From assembly GCF_030733265.1 (NCBI RefSeq), contig NZ_JASHJI010000022.1:44170-108169 (forward strand): a DNA stretch of 64,000 nt. Direction: 5' to 3'. The position numbers and the translations under genes were made by a program. Below, one piece after another: positions 17,489 through 25,926 of the stretch. Source of the stretch: Roseibium sp. MMSF_3412 (lineage in GTDB: Bacteria; Pseudomonadota; Alphaproteobacteria; Rhizobiales; Stappiaceae). How positions within the stretch are numbered: the stretch's first letter is position 1; each line of letters begins with the position of its first letter. The notes under the pieces are model-generated. The model did no database searches. It saw nothing but the letters and a program-made list of their open reading frames with translations, and had not been told where the DNA came from.

Positions 17489-18277
17489 ATGTCCGCAACG
17501 CAAAGCATCATTCCGCCTGTTTTTTTCGCGCATGGCGCACCGACGCTCGCGGTTGAAGACACGGCCGCGAACCGGTTTCTGAAGTCGTTTTCAGAAAACG
17601 GCGTCGAGCCGAAAGCGATCCTGATCCTGTCGGCGCACTGGGAAACCAACGGGTTGAAACTCTCCGCGCCCGGTCCCCTGCGCACCTACCATGATTTCCG
17701 CGGGTTCCCGAAGGAGCTCTACGAGATTTCCTATCCGGCCTTTGCGGATGAAGATCATGTCGACGAGACAGCGCAGCTCCTCGAGGAAGCCGGCTACGAT
17801 GTTGAACTGGACAGCGAGTGGGGTCTGGATCACGGTGCCTGGGTTCCGCTGTCGCTGGCTTTCCCGACAGCCCGCATTCCCGTTACGGCGCTCTCGCTGC
17901 CCGATGGCAGCACACCGGAAAGTATCTACCGGCTCGGCAAGGCGGTGGCACCGCTTCGCGAAAAGGGTGTTCTGATCGCCGGGTCGGGCAGCACGACACA
18001 CAATCTGCGCGATATCAGGCCGCAGGGATCAAGCGCACCCGACTGGGCCGAAACATTCGATCAATGGCTGGATGAAGGTCTGAAGGCCGGCTCGATCGAC
18101 TATTTCAAGGACCTCGAAGCGGCCCCGGACTTCCGCCGCAATCACCCGACCGAAGAGCATCTTTTGCCGCTGTTCTTCCCCTTTGGCGCTGCCGGTGAGG
18201 ACGCACATGTGGAACGCCTGCACCGAAGCTACGAATACGGCTCCATCAGCATGAGCTACTTCCGCTTCGCTGCATGA
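17489..18277 (+). CDS. LigB/DODA-type extradiol dioxygenase
   Basis: A 262-residue member of the class III ring-cleaving dioxygenase family (YgiD/4,5-DOPA dioxygenase type). Metal and catalytic histidines are seen in FFAHGAPTLA, ILSAHWE, GLDHGAWVPL and the C-terminal NHPTEEHLLPL. The start at 17489 is chosen because GGAG lies upstream; the open frame extends 15 codons further. It stands alone after the OmpA terminator. The natural substrate is probably a catecholic compound but is not indicated. Confidence 0.88.
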   Translation: MSATQSIIPPVFFAHGAPTLAVEDTAANRFLKSFSENGVEPKAILILSAHWETNGLKLSAPGPLRTYHDFRGFPKELYEISYPAFADEDHVDETAQLLEEAGYDVELDSEWGLDHGAWVPLSLAFPTARIPVTALSLPDGSTPESIYRLGKAVAPLREKGVLIAGSGSTTHNLRDIRPQGSSAPDWAETFDQWLDEGLKAGSIDYFKDLEAAPDFRRNHPTEEHLLPLFFPFGAAGEDAHVERLHRSYEYGSISMSYFRFAA

Positions 18278-18348
18278 GCGACGCTTATCGGGGTCCGTAG
18301 TCTCCCTCCCCAAGGCAACCCGCCTTCCCCCTTGTCTCTTCAAACGTC

Positions 18349-18399
18349 ATGCCATGGCTCGACCATGGCATGGATTGCCGGATCAAGTCCGGCAATGAC
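18349..18399. repeat. Dispersed palindromic repeat, family 2, copy 1
   Basis: ATGCCATGG and CCATGGCAT flank CTCGA, followed by a stem TTGCCGGA/TCCGGCAA within GGCATGGATTG...CAATGAC. A copy of the 33-bp core is at 41665-41697 with compensatory stem changes (TTGCAGGG/CCCTGCAA). It lies between convergent genes and could act as a weak bidirectional terminator. Confidence 0.65.
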
Positions 18400-18534
18400 T
18401 GAGGGGGAGATTGTCCATTGGCACTCTCACTTCCAAACATAACCCTATAGAAATTCAGCCTCATCCTGAGGAAGGCCGCAGGCCTGTCTCGAAGGATGCG
18501 CGGGCCGTCGACCCGTCTTGGCTCATGACCCCGG

Positions 18535-19758
18535 TCAGCTGTTGAGGTCTTGTGCGGCCCGTTCGATGATCCTGCGGGCGACATCGGACTTGTTCATTTC
18601 GGGCCAATCCTCGATGCCGGACTTGCTGACAAGGCGGATGGTGTTGGCGTCGCCTCCCATGATGCCCGTTTCAGGGCTGACATCGTTGGCAACGATCCAG
18701 TCCGCATTCTTGCGTTCCAGTTTCGCGCGGGCGTTATCGATCAGGTTCTGCGTCTCGGCGGCAAACCCGATCAGCAGTTGCGGACGCAGGCTGGTGTGGT
18801 GGCCGATCGTTGCCAGAATGTCCGGGTTCTCGACCAGCGCGAGCGCGGGCGGCTGGCCGCTTCCGTCCTTCTTGATCTTCTGGGATCCTTCCGCCGCAAC
18901 GCGCCAGTCGGCGACTGCAGCTGCCATGATGGCGATGTCCGCAGGAAGGTTGGCCTCTACGGCCTTGAGCATCTCGGCCGCCGTTTCGACATGCACCGTG
19001 TTGATATTGGCGGGATCGGGCAGCTCGACCGGCCCGGACACGAGCGTGACGCGCGCGCCCGCATTGTAGGCTGCGCGCGCGAGCGCGTGGCCCTGTTTGC
19101 CCGATGAGCGGTTGGCGATATACCGCACCGGGTCGATCGGCTCATGTGTCGGACCGGACGTGATCAGAACGTGTTTCCCGGAAAGCGGAAGCCCGGGACG
19201 CTGCATGTCCTGATCCCTCAGGACCGCGTCTGCGGCGGCGGCGATCTCGAGCGGTTCGCTCATCCGGCCGACGCCGGCCTCGCCCTTTTCCGCCATCTCG
19301 CCGCTTGCCGGCCCGACAAACCGGACGCCGCGTTCTTCCAGGGTTGCGACGTTGCGCAGGGTCGCCGGGTTCTGCCACATCTTCGGGTTCATGGCCGGGG
19401 CGGCCAGAACAGGCTTGTCCGTTGCAAGCAGAACCGCTGTGGCCAGATCATCTGCAATGCCATGGACCATCTTGGCCATGAGATTGGCCGTGGTGGGCGC
19501 GATCAGGACCAGGTCGTGATCGCGGGCAAGGCGGATATGCCCGACATCATGCTCCGCTTCCCGGTCGAACAGGTCGGTAAAGACTTTTTCGGCGGACAGC
19601 GCGCCGACGGCAAGCGGCGTGACGAATTCGCGCGCACCATCCGTCATGACCGGGATCACGCGCGCACCGCGTTCCTTGAGCCGCCGGATCAGGTCGAGCG
19701 ACTTGTAGGCGGCAATGCCGCCGCTGATGATCAGGACAATGGCTTTGCCGTTCAGCAT
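18535..19758 (-). CDS. coaBC: Bifunctional PPC decarboxylase / PPC synthetase
   Basis: Makes 4'-phosphopantetheine from phosphopantothenate and cysteine in coenzyme A synthesis. The N-terminal CoaC flavoprotein domain shows SGGIAAYKSLDLIRRLK, the conserved His in VGHIRLA and the PAMNPKMW motif. The CoaB part begins near ITSGPTHEPIDPVRYI and contains SSGKQGHALA and a lysine-rich KIKK site. At the position of the E. coli CoaC catalytic Cys (CGDxGxGRM) this protein has KGEAGVGRM, so a Lys stands where Cys is expected. The gene follows lpoA by 30 bp on the same strand. Confidence 0.94.
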   Translation of the reverse strand: MLNGKAIVLIISGGIAAYKSLDLIRRLKERGARVIPVMTDGAREFVTPLAVGALSAEKVFTDLFDREAEHDVGHIRLARDHDLVLIAPTTANLMAKMVHGIADDLATAVLLATDKPVLAAPAMNPKMWQNPATLRNVATLEERGVRFVGPASGEMAEKGEAGVGRMSEPLEIAAAADAVLRDQDMQRPGLPLSGKHVLITSGPTHEPIDPVRYIANRSSGKQGHALARAAYNAGARVTLVSGPVELPDPANINTVHVETAAEMLKAVEANLPADIAIMAAAVADWRVAAEGSQKIKKDGSGQPPALALVENPDILATIGHHTSLRPQLLIGFAAETQNLIDNARAKLERKNADWIVANDVSPETGIMGGDANTIRLVSKSGIEDWPEMNKSDVARRIIERAAQDLNS

Positions 19759-19788
19759 CGATGCACTCCTCCCGAAAGGGCAGGTCTA

Positions 19789-21012
19789 TCAGAAACCGGT
19801 GCGGAAATCTCGGGGTGCCGGCGAAACCACTTCGGTTCCGCGGCCCGTGATCTGATAGACGGCGAGGCCGCGTTCGTTGAGACCGTTATTGGTGAAGCGG
19901 AACAGGCCGTCGATGCCGATGAAGCCGTCGCGGTTGGTCAGGATGCGCTGCTGAAACCGCTGCGGACCGGCTGAGCGGATCAGGCCGGCGGCGAGCGTGA
20001 CGCCATCGTAGACAAGGCTTGCATTGCGCGGCGGCGGCGTGCCGTATGTGCTCTGATAGCGTTGTGCGAAGCCCTGGAAGCCCTTGTCCTCGGGTCCTGC
20101 GAACCAGGCACCGGCAAGCGAGGGACTGTTCTTGATCTGTGCCGAATCCCACTGGCCGGAACCCAGCAGCTTGATGTTGCCGAAATTGGCCCCCTGGCTG
20201 GTCAGGGACTGAACGACGAGCGGCGGCACGTTTCCGCCCGCTGGAACGAACAGCGCATCGATGCTGTTGATAACGGATTTCAGAGCGGCGGTTTTTGCGA
20301 TCAGGTCCGACGTGTCCGAGCCGGACGCCTTGTAGCGTTGGATGGTCGCGATCCGTCCCGCGCCGCGGCCGACTTCCTGCCGGAATGCCGCCTCGGCAAC
20401 CGCACCGTAGGAATCGTCGGGGATCAGTGCTGCATAGGAGCGTCTCTGCTGACTGTTGGCATAGCCGATGATGCGCTTGACGTCGGTCTCCGGCAGGAAG
20501 CTGAGAAGATAGACGCCGCGCGTGGCGACCGACGTATCCGTCGAAAATGCGATGACCGGAATACCAGCAGCGCGCGCGGCTGTCGCGGCACCCGACACGG
20601 CCGGTGCGAACACAGGTCCGAGGATCAGCTCCGCACCTTCCGAAATGGCAGCCTGTGCCGCTGCACGGCCGCCCTCGGACGACCCGCCGGTGTCCTTTAC
20701 CAGCAATTGCACATCCGCATTGGGGAAATTCTGCAGCGCCAGCGCGGCTGAATTCTTGAAAACGGTTCCGATGGACGCATTGCCGCCGGTGCTTCCCAGC
20801 GGCAGCAGCAATCCGACGCGCACGCTTCCGGTGCCGATCACTTCGCCGGTTGGCTGCGGCTGTCCCGTCGGTTGAACCTGGTCGCCGGGCAGCGATCCCA
20901 GCGAAGACCCGAGGCATCCCGTAAGCGCAAAGGCGCTGCTGCAGACCAGAGCCGTTTTCAGGAACTGGCGCCTCTGTTGCTGTCCGGTTTTGCCCCGCAT
21001 CGCACTTGCCAT
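19789..21012 (-). CDS. LpoA-like penicillin-binding protein activator lipoprotein
   Basis: A 407-residue lipoprotein with a periplasmic-binding-protein fold, as in LpoA homologues of alphaproteobacteria. The signal ends in a lipobox, LTGC, near residue 33, after RRQFLKTALVC. The binding-protein domain starts VRVGLLLPLGSTGGNASIG and contains AELILGPVFAPAVSGA. The start at 21012 removes a 218-residue spurious extension of the frame. Divergence from rsmI and the neighbouring yraN match the conserved lpoA-rsmI-yraN-gshB order. In Gammaproteobacteria LpoA activates PBP1a; here that is inferred. Confidence 0.85.
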   Translation of the reverse strand: MASAMRGKTGQQQRRQFLKTALVCSSAFALTGCLGSSLGSLPGDQVQPTGQPQPTGEVIGTGSVRVGLLLPLGSTGGNASIGTVFKNSAALALQNFPNADVQLLVKDTGGSSEGGRAAAQAAISEGAELILGPVFAPAVSGAATAARAAGIPVIAFSTDTSVATRGVYLLSFLPETDVKRIIGYANSQQRRSYAALIPDDSYGAVAEAAFRQEVGRGAGRIATIQRYKASGSDTSDLIAKTAALKSVINSIDALFVPAGGNVPPLVVQSLTSQGANFGNIKLLGSGQWDSAQIKNSPSLAGAWFAGPEDKGFQGFAQRYQSTYGTPPPRNASLVYDGVTLAAGLIRSAGPQRFQQRILTNRDGFIGIDGLFRFTNNGLNERGLAVYQITGRGTEVVSPAPRDFRTGF

Positions 21013-21186
21013 TGTTATTTTTCCACTATCGGGAAGACTTACGTATTCACCGGGAGAATGTCCAGTTTTAGCGGCTTTTCGGTGGCATACCTGCCTGATG
21101 AACAGTGGATTTACCTTGCAACGGGGGTCTGCTGCGGTTAGCGCAGGACGAAAGACGCTGTCCGGCGGGTATTGATGGGAGCTTTC

Positions 21187-22092
21187 ATGGAGACCGAAAC
21201 ACGTTCGGAAAGGAATCGTTTCAGCCTGTCCGAACACGCCTTCACCGCGCCCAATCTGGAGCCGGCGCTCTATATCGTCTCGACCCCGATCGGCAATCTC
21301 GGCGACATCACGGTGCGGGCTCTGGAAACCCTTGCAGCCAGCAGCATCATTGCCTGCGAAGACACCCGCGTGACCGCGACCCTGACCCAGAAGTTCGGGT
21401 TGAAAACGCCCCTGATACCCTATCACGAGCACAATGCGGAAAAGCAGCGGCCCAGGATCCTGGCCGAGCTTGAAGCCGGGAAGGCAGTCGCGCTCGTCTC
21501 CGATGCGGGCACGCCTCTGGTGTCCGATCCCGGTTACCGCCTTGTGCGCGGTGTCCTGGAGGCAGGCTTCGAGGTGGTTCCGATTCCGGGCGCTTCCGCC
21601 CCGCTCGCCGGTCTGGTCGCCTCCGGCCTGCCGAGCGACACGGTGCTCTTCGCAGGCTTTTTGCCGCAAAAGGGCGGCCCGAAATCAAAACGGCTTGAGG
21701 AGCTTGCGAAGGTTCCGGCGACACTTGTCTTCTTCGAATCCCCGCATCGCACGGGTGCAACGCTGGAAACGATGGCCGGGTTGCTCGGCGGCACGCGCGA
21801 GGCGGTGGTCGCCCGGGAACTGACCAAGCGCTTCGAGACGTTTGAACGCGGCACCTTGAGCGAACTCGCATCCCGGTTCGAAGACGTTTCCGTCAAGGGC
21901 GAAATCGTCATTCTCGTCGGCCCGCCGGAAGAGCGGCCAGAGGCGGATGCGTCTGATCTGGATGCGCTGCTTGTCGCGGCGCTTGAAGACATGCCGGTGA
22001 GCGCGGCCGCCAAAAAGGTTGCCAAGGCGACCGGGCTCGACCGCGGCGAGGTCTACAAGCGCGCGCTCGATCTGAAATCGGGAGAGCGCTGA
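21187..22092 (+). CDS. rsmI: 16S rRNA (cytidine1402-2'-O)-methyltransferase
   Basis: Methylates the ribose of C1402 in the ribosomal P site using S-adenosylmethionine. The 301-residue protein has the tetrapyrrole-methylase fold: LYIVSTPIGNLGDITVRALE, the ACEDTRVT motif, SDAGTPLVSDPG and a C-terminal RsmI domain ending AKATGLDRGEVYKRAL. The ATG at 21187 follows GGGAG with a spacing of five; an upstream in-frame ATG at 21172 is less likely. It overlaps nothing and is two bases from yraN. Confidence 0.95.
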   Translation: METETRSERNRFSLSEHAFTAPNLEPALYIVSTPIGNLGDITVRALETLAASSIIACEDTRVTATLTQKFGLKTPLIPYHEHNAEKQRPRILAELEAGKAVALVSDAGTPLVSDPGYRLVRGVLEAGFEVVPIPGASAPLAGLVASGLPSDTVLFAGFLPQKGGPKSKRLEELAKVPATLVFFESPHRTGATLETMAGLLGGTREAVVARELTKRFETFERGTLSELASRFEDVSVKGEIVILVGPPEERPEADASDLDALLVAALEDMPVSAAAKKVAKATGLDRGEVYKRALDLKSGER

Positions 22093-22094
22093 CA

Positions 22095-22478
22095 TTGGCG
22101 CGGCCGGGGCAAAATTCGGAAACCCGCCGCAAGGCGCATGCGCTCGGACTGTCGGCTGAAAGCCGGGCGGCCTGGTATCTGCGGCTGACAGGCTGGCGCA
22201 TCCTCAAGAGACGCTACAAGACCAGGGCGGGCGAAATCGACCTGATCGCGAAGAAACGCAAGACCGTCGCCTTTGTCGAGGTCAAGGCCCGCGGGACCCG
22301 CGAAGCGGCCATGGAAGCCGTGACCCCGGCCAGTCAGAAGCGGATTGCACGGGCGGCGAAAATCTTCGTCGCCGAACACCCGAGGGCGGGGTTCTTCACG
22401 CTCCGGTTCGACGTCATCATCATTTGCCCCTGGGCCTTGCCCGAGCGGATCGAAAACGCGTTCGAGGCCTGGGAGTAG
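22095..22478 (+). CDS. yraN: YraN family (UPF0102) endonuclease-like protein
   Basis: A 127-residue protein of the YraN/UPF0102 family with a Holliday-junction-resolvase-like nuclease fold. The core reads GWRILKRRYKTRAGEIDLI followed by FVEVKARGT, giving the E-x-D...ExK arrangement. The frame starts with TTG at 22095, two bases after the rsmI stop, with GGAGAG inside the end of rsmI; translational coupling is likely. Function in the cell is not established. Confidence 0.9.
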   Translation: MARPGQNSETRRKAHALGLSAESRAAWYLRLTGWRILKRRYKTRAGEIDLIAKKRKTVAFVEVKARGTREAAMEAVTPASQKRIARAAKIFVAEHPRAGFFTLRFDVIIICPWALPERIENAFEAWE

Positions 22479-22747
22479 GCAAGGGGGCAGCCTCGGAAAA
22501 GGAGGCATTCAGATGCAACCTGCCCAAGCGCCCCGTCGGACCTAAAAGCCGCACCGCTAGGTTTCCAGTGTCCTGAGGAAGGACGAGAGTGCTGTCTCGA
22601 ATGGCACACCGCCAACGCGGGAACCGGCGGCCTGGCGCAGGTGTCGCCCTTCCCCCACTGGACAAAGCGGCATTGCCACCGCATATCTGGACCAACCGAT
22701 CTATAATCCCCTTGCGCTTTTCGGGCGCGCCCGCCGGGAGTTGCCTC

Positions 22748-23692
22748 ATGGCTTTGAAAGTAGCGGTCCAGATGGACCATATCTCGTCAATCAACATTGC
22801 CGGCGACAGCGCCTTTGCGATGATGCTGGAAGCGCAGGCACGCGGCCATGCGCTTTACCACTACACGCCCGACCGGCTCGCGCTTCGCGGCGACGAGGTT
22901 TTTTGTGCGCTTGAACCGGTCGAGGTGCGCGACGAGAAAGGCAATCACTTCACGCTCGGCGAGCGCACGCGCATGGACATGCGCGAGATGGATGTCGTCC
23001 TCATGCGTCAGGACCCGCCGTTTGATCTGTCCTATATCGCCGCAACGCATATCCTGGAGAAAATCCACCCTGAAACGCTGGTGGTGAACGATCCGGGCGA
23101 GGTCCGCAATGCGCCGGAAAAGCTGTTTGTGACCGACTTCGCCGACCTGATGCCGCCGACGCTCATCACCAAGGACAGGGCCGAGATCGATCTCTTCCGC
23201 GAGGAATACGGCGACATCGTCATGAAGCCGCTTTTCGGTCATGGCGGCGCGGCGGTGTTCCGGATCACGCGCGACGATCTGAACTACGGCTCCCTCTATG
23301 ATTTCTTCGATGCCACGTTCCGCGAGCCCTGGGTCATTCAGCAGTTCCTGCCCAATGTGAAACACGGTGACAAGCGGATCCTTCTGGTGGACGGTGCCTT
23401 CGCCGGCGCGGTCAACCGTGTTCCGGCCGCAGGCGATCTGCGTTCCAACATGGTGCGCGGCGGCGCACCGACCGACAGCGACCTGACCAACAGGGAGCGT
23501 GAGATCTGCGCCCGCCTCGGTCCCTCGCTCAAGGAAAAGGGCCTTATCCTCGTCGGGATCGATGTCATCGACGGCATGCTGACCGAGATCAATGTCACCG
23601 CCCCGACAGGTATTCGCGCCATTCGCAATCTTGGCGGGCCGGATGTTGCGGCGATGGTCTGGGACGTGCTGGAGGCCAGGGTCGGGGGGTGA
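22748..23692 (+). CDS. gshB: Glutathione synthetase
   Basis: ATP-grasp enzyme that joins gamma-glutamylcysteine and glycine. The 314-residue product matches the bacterial GshB length. Visible motifs are VAVQMDHISSINIAGDSAFA, MRQDPPFDLSYI, VMKPLFGHGGAAVFRI, the ATP-binding RILLVDGAFAGAVNRVP and the terminal VTAPTGIRAI. GGGAG precedes the ATG at 22748, so the upstream 53-codon open extension is rejected. A 269-bp gap separates it from yraN. Confidence 0.95.
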   Translation: MALKVAVQMDHISSINIAGDSAFAMMLEAQARGHALYHYTPDRLALRGDEVFCALEPVEVRDEKGNHFTLGERTRMDMREMDVVLMRQDPPFDLSYIAATHILEKIHPETLVVNDPGEVRNAPEKLFVTDFADLMPPTLITKDRAEIDLFREEYGDIVMKPLFGHGGAAVFRITRDDLNYGSLYDFFDATFREPWVIQQFLPNVKHGDKRILLVDGAFAGAVNRVPAAGDLRSNMVRGGAPTDSDLTNREREICARLGPSLKEKGLILVGIDVIDGMLTEINVTAPTGIRAIRNLGGPDVAAMVWDVLEARVGG

Positions 23693-23731
23693 TGGACACC
23701 CGGCTTTTCGCGATGTGAATCTGCTTCCGGC

Positions 23732-23760
23732 AAAAAAAAGCCTCCGCGCGAACGCGGAGG
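23732..23760 (-). terminator. Intrinsic terminator reading leftward
   Basis: CCTCCGCG-CGAA-CGCGGAGG forms an 8-bp stem with a stable tetraloop, followed on the minus strand by C and eight Ts. It lies 40 bp past gshB but points the other way, so it ends a leftward transcript from the gene-free region at 23760-24040. Confidence 0.8.
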
Positions 23761-23947
23761 TGAAAGTTAGTGTGCTTAGACAATGCAACAGAGGGCCTCA
23801 CGGCAACCTCTGTGTGTAAAACCCACCGAGGCCGTTGTTCTTCCTCGAAAATTCAAAAAAAATACAAAAAAATAATGCGTGCATAACACGTGATTTAAAA
23901 ACACAAAAAGAATCAGCTATTTAGCGATTTGATAACAGTAATTCATT
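23732..23947 (-). ncRNA. Candidate small RNA
   Basis: The 414-bp gap between gshB and hppD has no convincing protein gene but carries, on the minus strand, a promoter-like pair at 23954-23981 and a good terminator at 23732-23760. A transcript of about 215 nt would contain an A/T-rich leader and a GC-richer 3' half with CAGAGG...CCTCTG pairing. A 28-codon open frame starting from an ATG near 23881 is possible, so a leader peptide is the alternative. No known RNA family was recognised. Confidence 0.35.
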
Positions 23948-23953
23948 CGAAAA

Positions 23954-23981
23954 ATTATTTTAAATACAATTACTTAGTCAA
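23954..23981 (-). promoter_or_regulatory. Sigma-70-like promoter for the candidate small RNA
   Basis: On the minus strand TTGACT (23981-23976) and AATAAT (23959-23954) are separated by 16 bases in an A/T-rich block. Confidence 0.4.
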
Positions 23982-24040
23982 CATGAAGTTGTAGCCAATT
24001 GTGGCGCTGAAACGGCATTCAGCGGTTCATTTGAAGGCAG

Positions 24041-24075
24041 ACAGGCCGCCTCCTTGAAAGGAAGCGGCCTGTTTT
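24041..24075 (+). terminator. Hairpin terminator 3' of hppD
   Basis: ACAGGCCGC pairs with GCGGCCTGT around a partly paired 14-base loop and is followed on the plus strand by TTTT. It lies 32 bases beyond the hppD stop. The T-run is on the strand opposite to hppD, so it is best read as weakly bidirectional or as a stop for rightward readthrough. Confidence 0.55.
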
Positions 24076-24106
24076 GCTGTGACCGGCACAAAAGGTTGGC
24101 GGGTTC

Positions 24107-25219
24107 CTATTCGGCTGCTTCCGTTTTCAGGATGCCGCGGCGGATCTGGTCCTCTTCAATGGATTCAAAGAGCGCGCGGAAATTGCCTTCGCCGAAACCC
24201 TCGTCACCCTTGCGCTGGATGAATTCGAAGAAGATCGGGCCGATCACGGTCTTGGAGAAAATCTGCAAAAGGATCTTTGTCATACCGCCATCGATGACCC
24301 CTTCACCGTCGATCAGGATGCCGTGCTGCTTCATCCGCTCCAGCGGTTCATCGTGACCCTGGACCCGCTCATGGGACATTTCATAATAGGTCTCCGGCGG
24401 CCCCGGCATGAACTTCAGCTCGTTCGCCGCCAGTTGGTCGGTGCTGTCATAGATGTTGTCGGTCCCCACGGCGATGTGTTGGATGCCCTCGCCGCGATAC
24501 TTCTTCAGATATTCCTCGATCTGGCTTGTATCGTCCTTGGATTCGTTCAGCGGGATGCGGATCTTGCCGCAGGGGCTGGTGATCGCGCGGCTGACGAGGC
24601 CGGTGATGCGCCCGTCTATGTCGAAGAAATGGATCTGCCTGAAGTTGAAGAGCGTGCGGTAGAAGTCCCACCACTTGTCCATGTTGCCGCGATAGACATT
24701 GTGGGTCAGGTGGTCGAGATAGTAGAAACCGACGCCTTCCGGCTTGGGGTTGGTTTCGCCGAGCCAGTCGAATTCATCCGAGTAGGCCGATCCCTTGTCG
24801 CCATATGTGTCGACGAAATAAAGCAGCGACCCGCCGATGCCGACAATCGCCGGAACGTCCAGCGTCTTGTCGTCGCCCTCATAGGGCGTCGCGCCATTGG
24901 CAACGGCGTGCTCGAAGGCATGCTGTGCATTGACGACACGCCAGGCCATGGCCGGTGCGCACGGACCGTGCTCTTCCACGAACGCCATGCCGTGAGTGCC
25001 GGGCTCTGCATTCAGGACGTAGGTGATATCGCCCTGGCGATAGAGCGTGATGTTACGGGACTTGTGTCTCGCAACCGGCGCGTAGCCCATTTTCCGAAAC
25101 AGCGCGTCCAGCTTTTCCGGTTCCGGATGGGCAAATTCCACAAATTCGAAGCCGTCGGTTCCCGCGGGATTCTGCGGCGTGATCTGGGCAGGTGGCGCGT
25201 TGTGCGGGAACGGTCCCAT
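24107..25219 (-). CDS. hppD: 4-hydroxyphenylpyruvate dioxygenase
   Basis: Converts 4-hydroxyphenylpyruvate to homogentisate in tyrosine breakdown, using Fe(II) and O2. The 370-residue product has two vicinal-oxygen-chelate domains. Key segments are FVEFAHPEP near the start, YYLDHLTHNVYRGNMDKWWD with a metal His, GIQHIAVGTDNIY with a second His, and the C-terminal IGPIFFEFIQRKGDEGFGEG with the metal Glu. GAAGGAGAG precedes the ATG. It is divergent from an Lrp/AsnC regulator gene, the usual arrangement for control of this pathway; hmgA and fahA are not in the window. Confidence 0.96.
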   Translation of the reverse strand: MGPFPHNAPPAQITPQNPAGTDGFEFVEFAHPEPEKLDALFRKMGYAPVARHKSRNITLYRQGDITYVLNAEPGTHGMAFVEEHGPCAPAMAWRVVNAQHAFEHAVANGATPYEGDDKTLDVPAIVGIGGSLLYFVDTYGDKGSAYSDEFDWLGETNPKPEGVGFYYLDHLTHNVYRGNMDKWWDFYRTLFNFRQIHFFDIDGRITGLVSRAITSPCGKIRIPLNESKDDTSQIEEYLKKYRGEGIQHIAVGTDNIYDSTDQLAANELKFMPGPPETYYEMSHERVQGHDEPLERMKQHGILIDGEGVIDGGMTKILLQIFSKTVIGPIFFEFIQRKGDEGFGEGNFRALFESIEEDQIRRGILKTEAAE

Positions 25220-25285
25220 GACGTCTCTCCTTCAAATGAGCTTTGTTCAGGAAAGAGTGCCTGAAATGGCGCGCAGGGTGTGTGC

Positions 25286-25299
25286 AATTCACGTGAATT
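25286..25299. promoter_or_regulatory. Perfect 14-bp palindrome between hppD and the Lrp-type gene
   Basis: AATTCACGTGAATT, extendable as GCAATTCACGTGAATTTGC, lies in the 126-bp divergent promoter region, 47 bp before the regulator start. Lrp/AsnC sites are often AT-flanked palindromes, so an operator role is plausible. Confidence 0.5.
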
Positions 25300-25345
25300 T
25301 GCGTATGGTTCTGCATGAAAAACGCAGGAAAATAGGAAGCGGTGC

Positions 25346-25813
25346 ATGGTTGATGCGTGGGATGGCTTTGATTTGAAACTCCTGACCGCCTTGCAGGAGA
25401 ACGCGGCGCTGACCAACGCGGAGCTGGGCAAGGTGATCGGCCTGTCTGCAAGCCAGGTCTCGCGCCGCCGCCAGAAACTGGAAGAGGCAGGCGTTATCCG
25501 GCGCTACCGGGCAGCGCTTGATCCGGAAGCGCTCGGCCTGAGAGTGACCGCCTATGTTGGGGTCACCCTTGGCGCGCACAGCCGCGAGAACGCGCGCAAA
25601 TTCCGCAACATGGTTACAGCGATGCCTGAAGTGCAGGAGGCCCATACGCTCACCGGCGATGTCGACTACATGCTCAAGATCGTGGTTCCGGATCTGAAGA
25701 AACTCAGCCGGATCATCAACGACGATCTGCTGCCGCAGGAAGCCGTGCAGCACGTGCGCTCGTCCATTGCAATGGAAACGCTCAAGGACGATAACCTGCT
25801 GCCGCTCGGGTAG
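25346..25813 (+). CDS. Lrp/AsnC-family regulator
   Basis: A 155-residue feast/famine regulator with an N-terminal helix-turn-helix (LTALQENAALTNAELGKVIG, then SASQVSRRRQKLEEAG) and a C-terminal RAM/ligand domain with LTGDVDYMLKIVVPDLKKL. AGGAAG precedes the ATG. It is divergent from hppD and is likely the tyrosine or homogentisate-responsive regulator of that gene, an inference from position. A palindromic operator candidate sits between them. Confidence 0.93.
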   Translation: MVDAWDGFDLKLLTALQENAALTNAELGKVIGLSASQVSRRRQKLEEAGVIRRYRAALDPEALGLRVTAYVGVTLGAHSRENARKFRNMVTAMPEVQEAHTLTGDVDYMLKIVVPDLKKLSRIINDDLLPQEAVQHVRSSIAMETLKDDNLLPLG

Positions 25814-25926
25814 GCGGCCTTGTTTGTGTATGCAAATGTAACGCAAACTTGCGCGTCCTGAAGAAAGCACCATCTGTTAGGGCAATTGCGATTTGCCCCG
25901 GAAGGGGCCGTTTAAGGGAGCACTTC

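Noticed and set aside
22589..22747. Extended N-terminus of gshB
   Set aside because: The upstream codons are unlike GshB and a good ribosome-binding site precedes the ATG at 22748.
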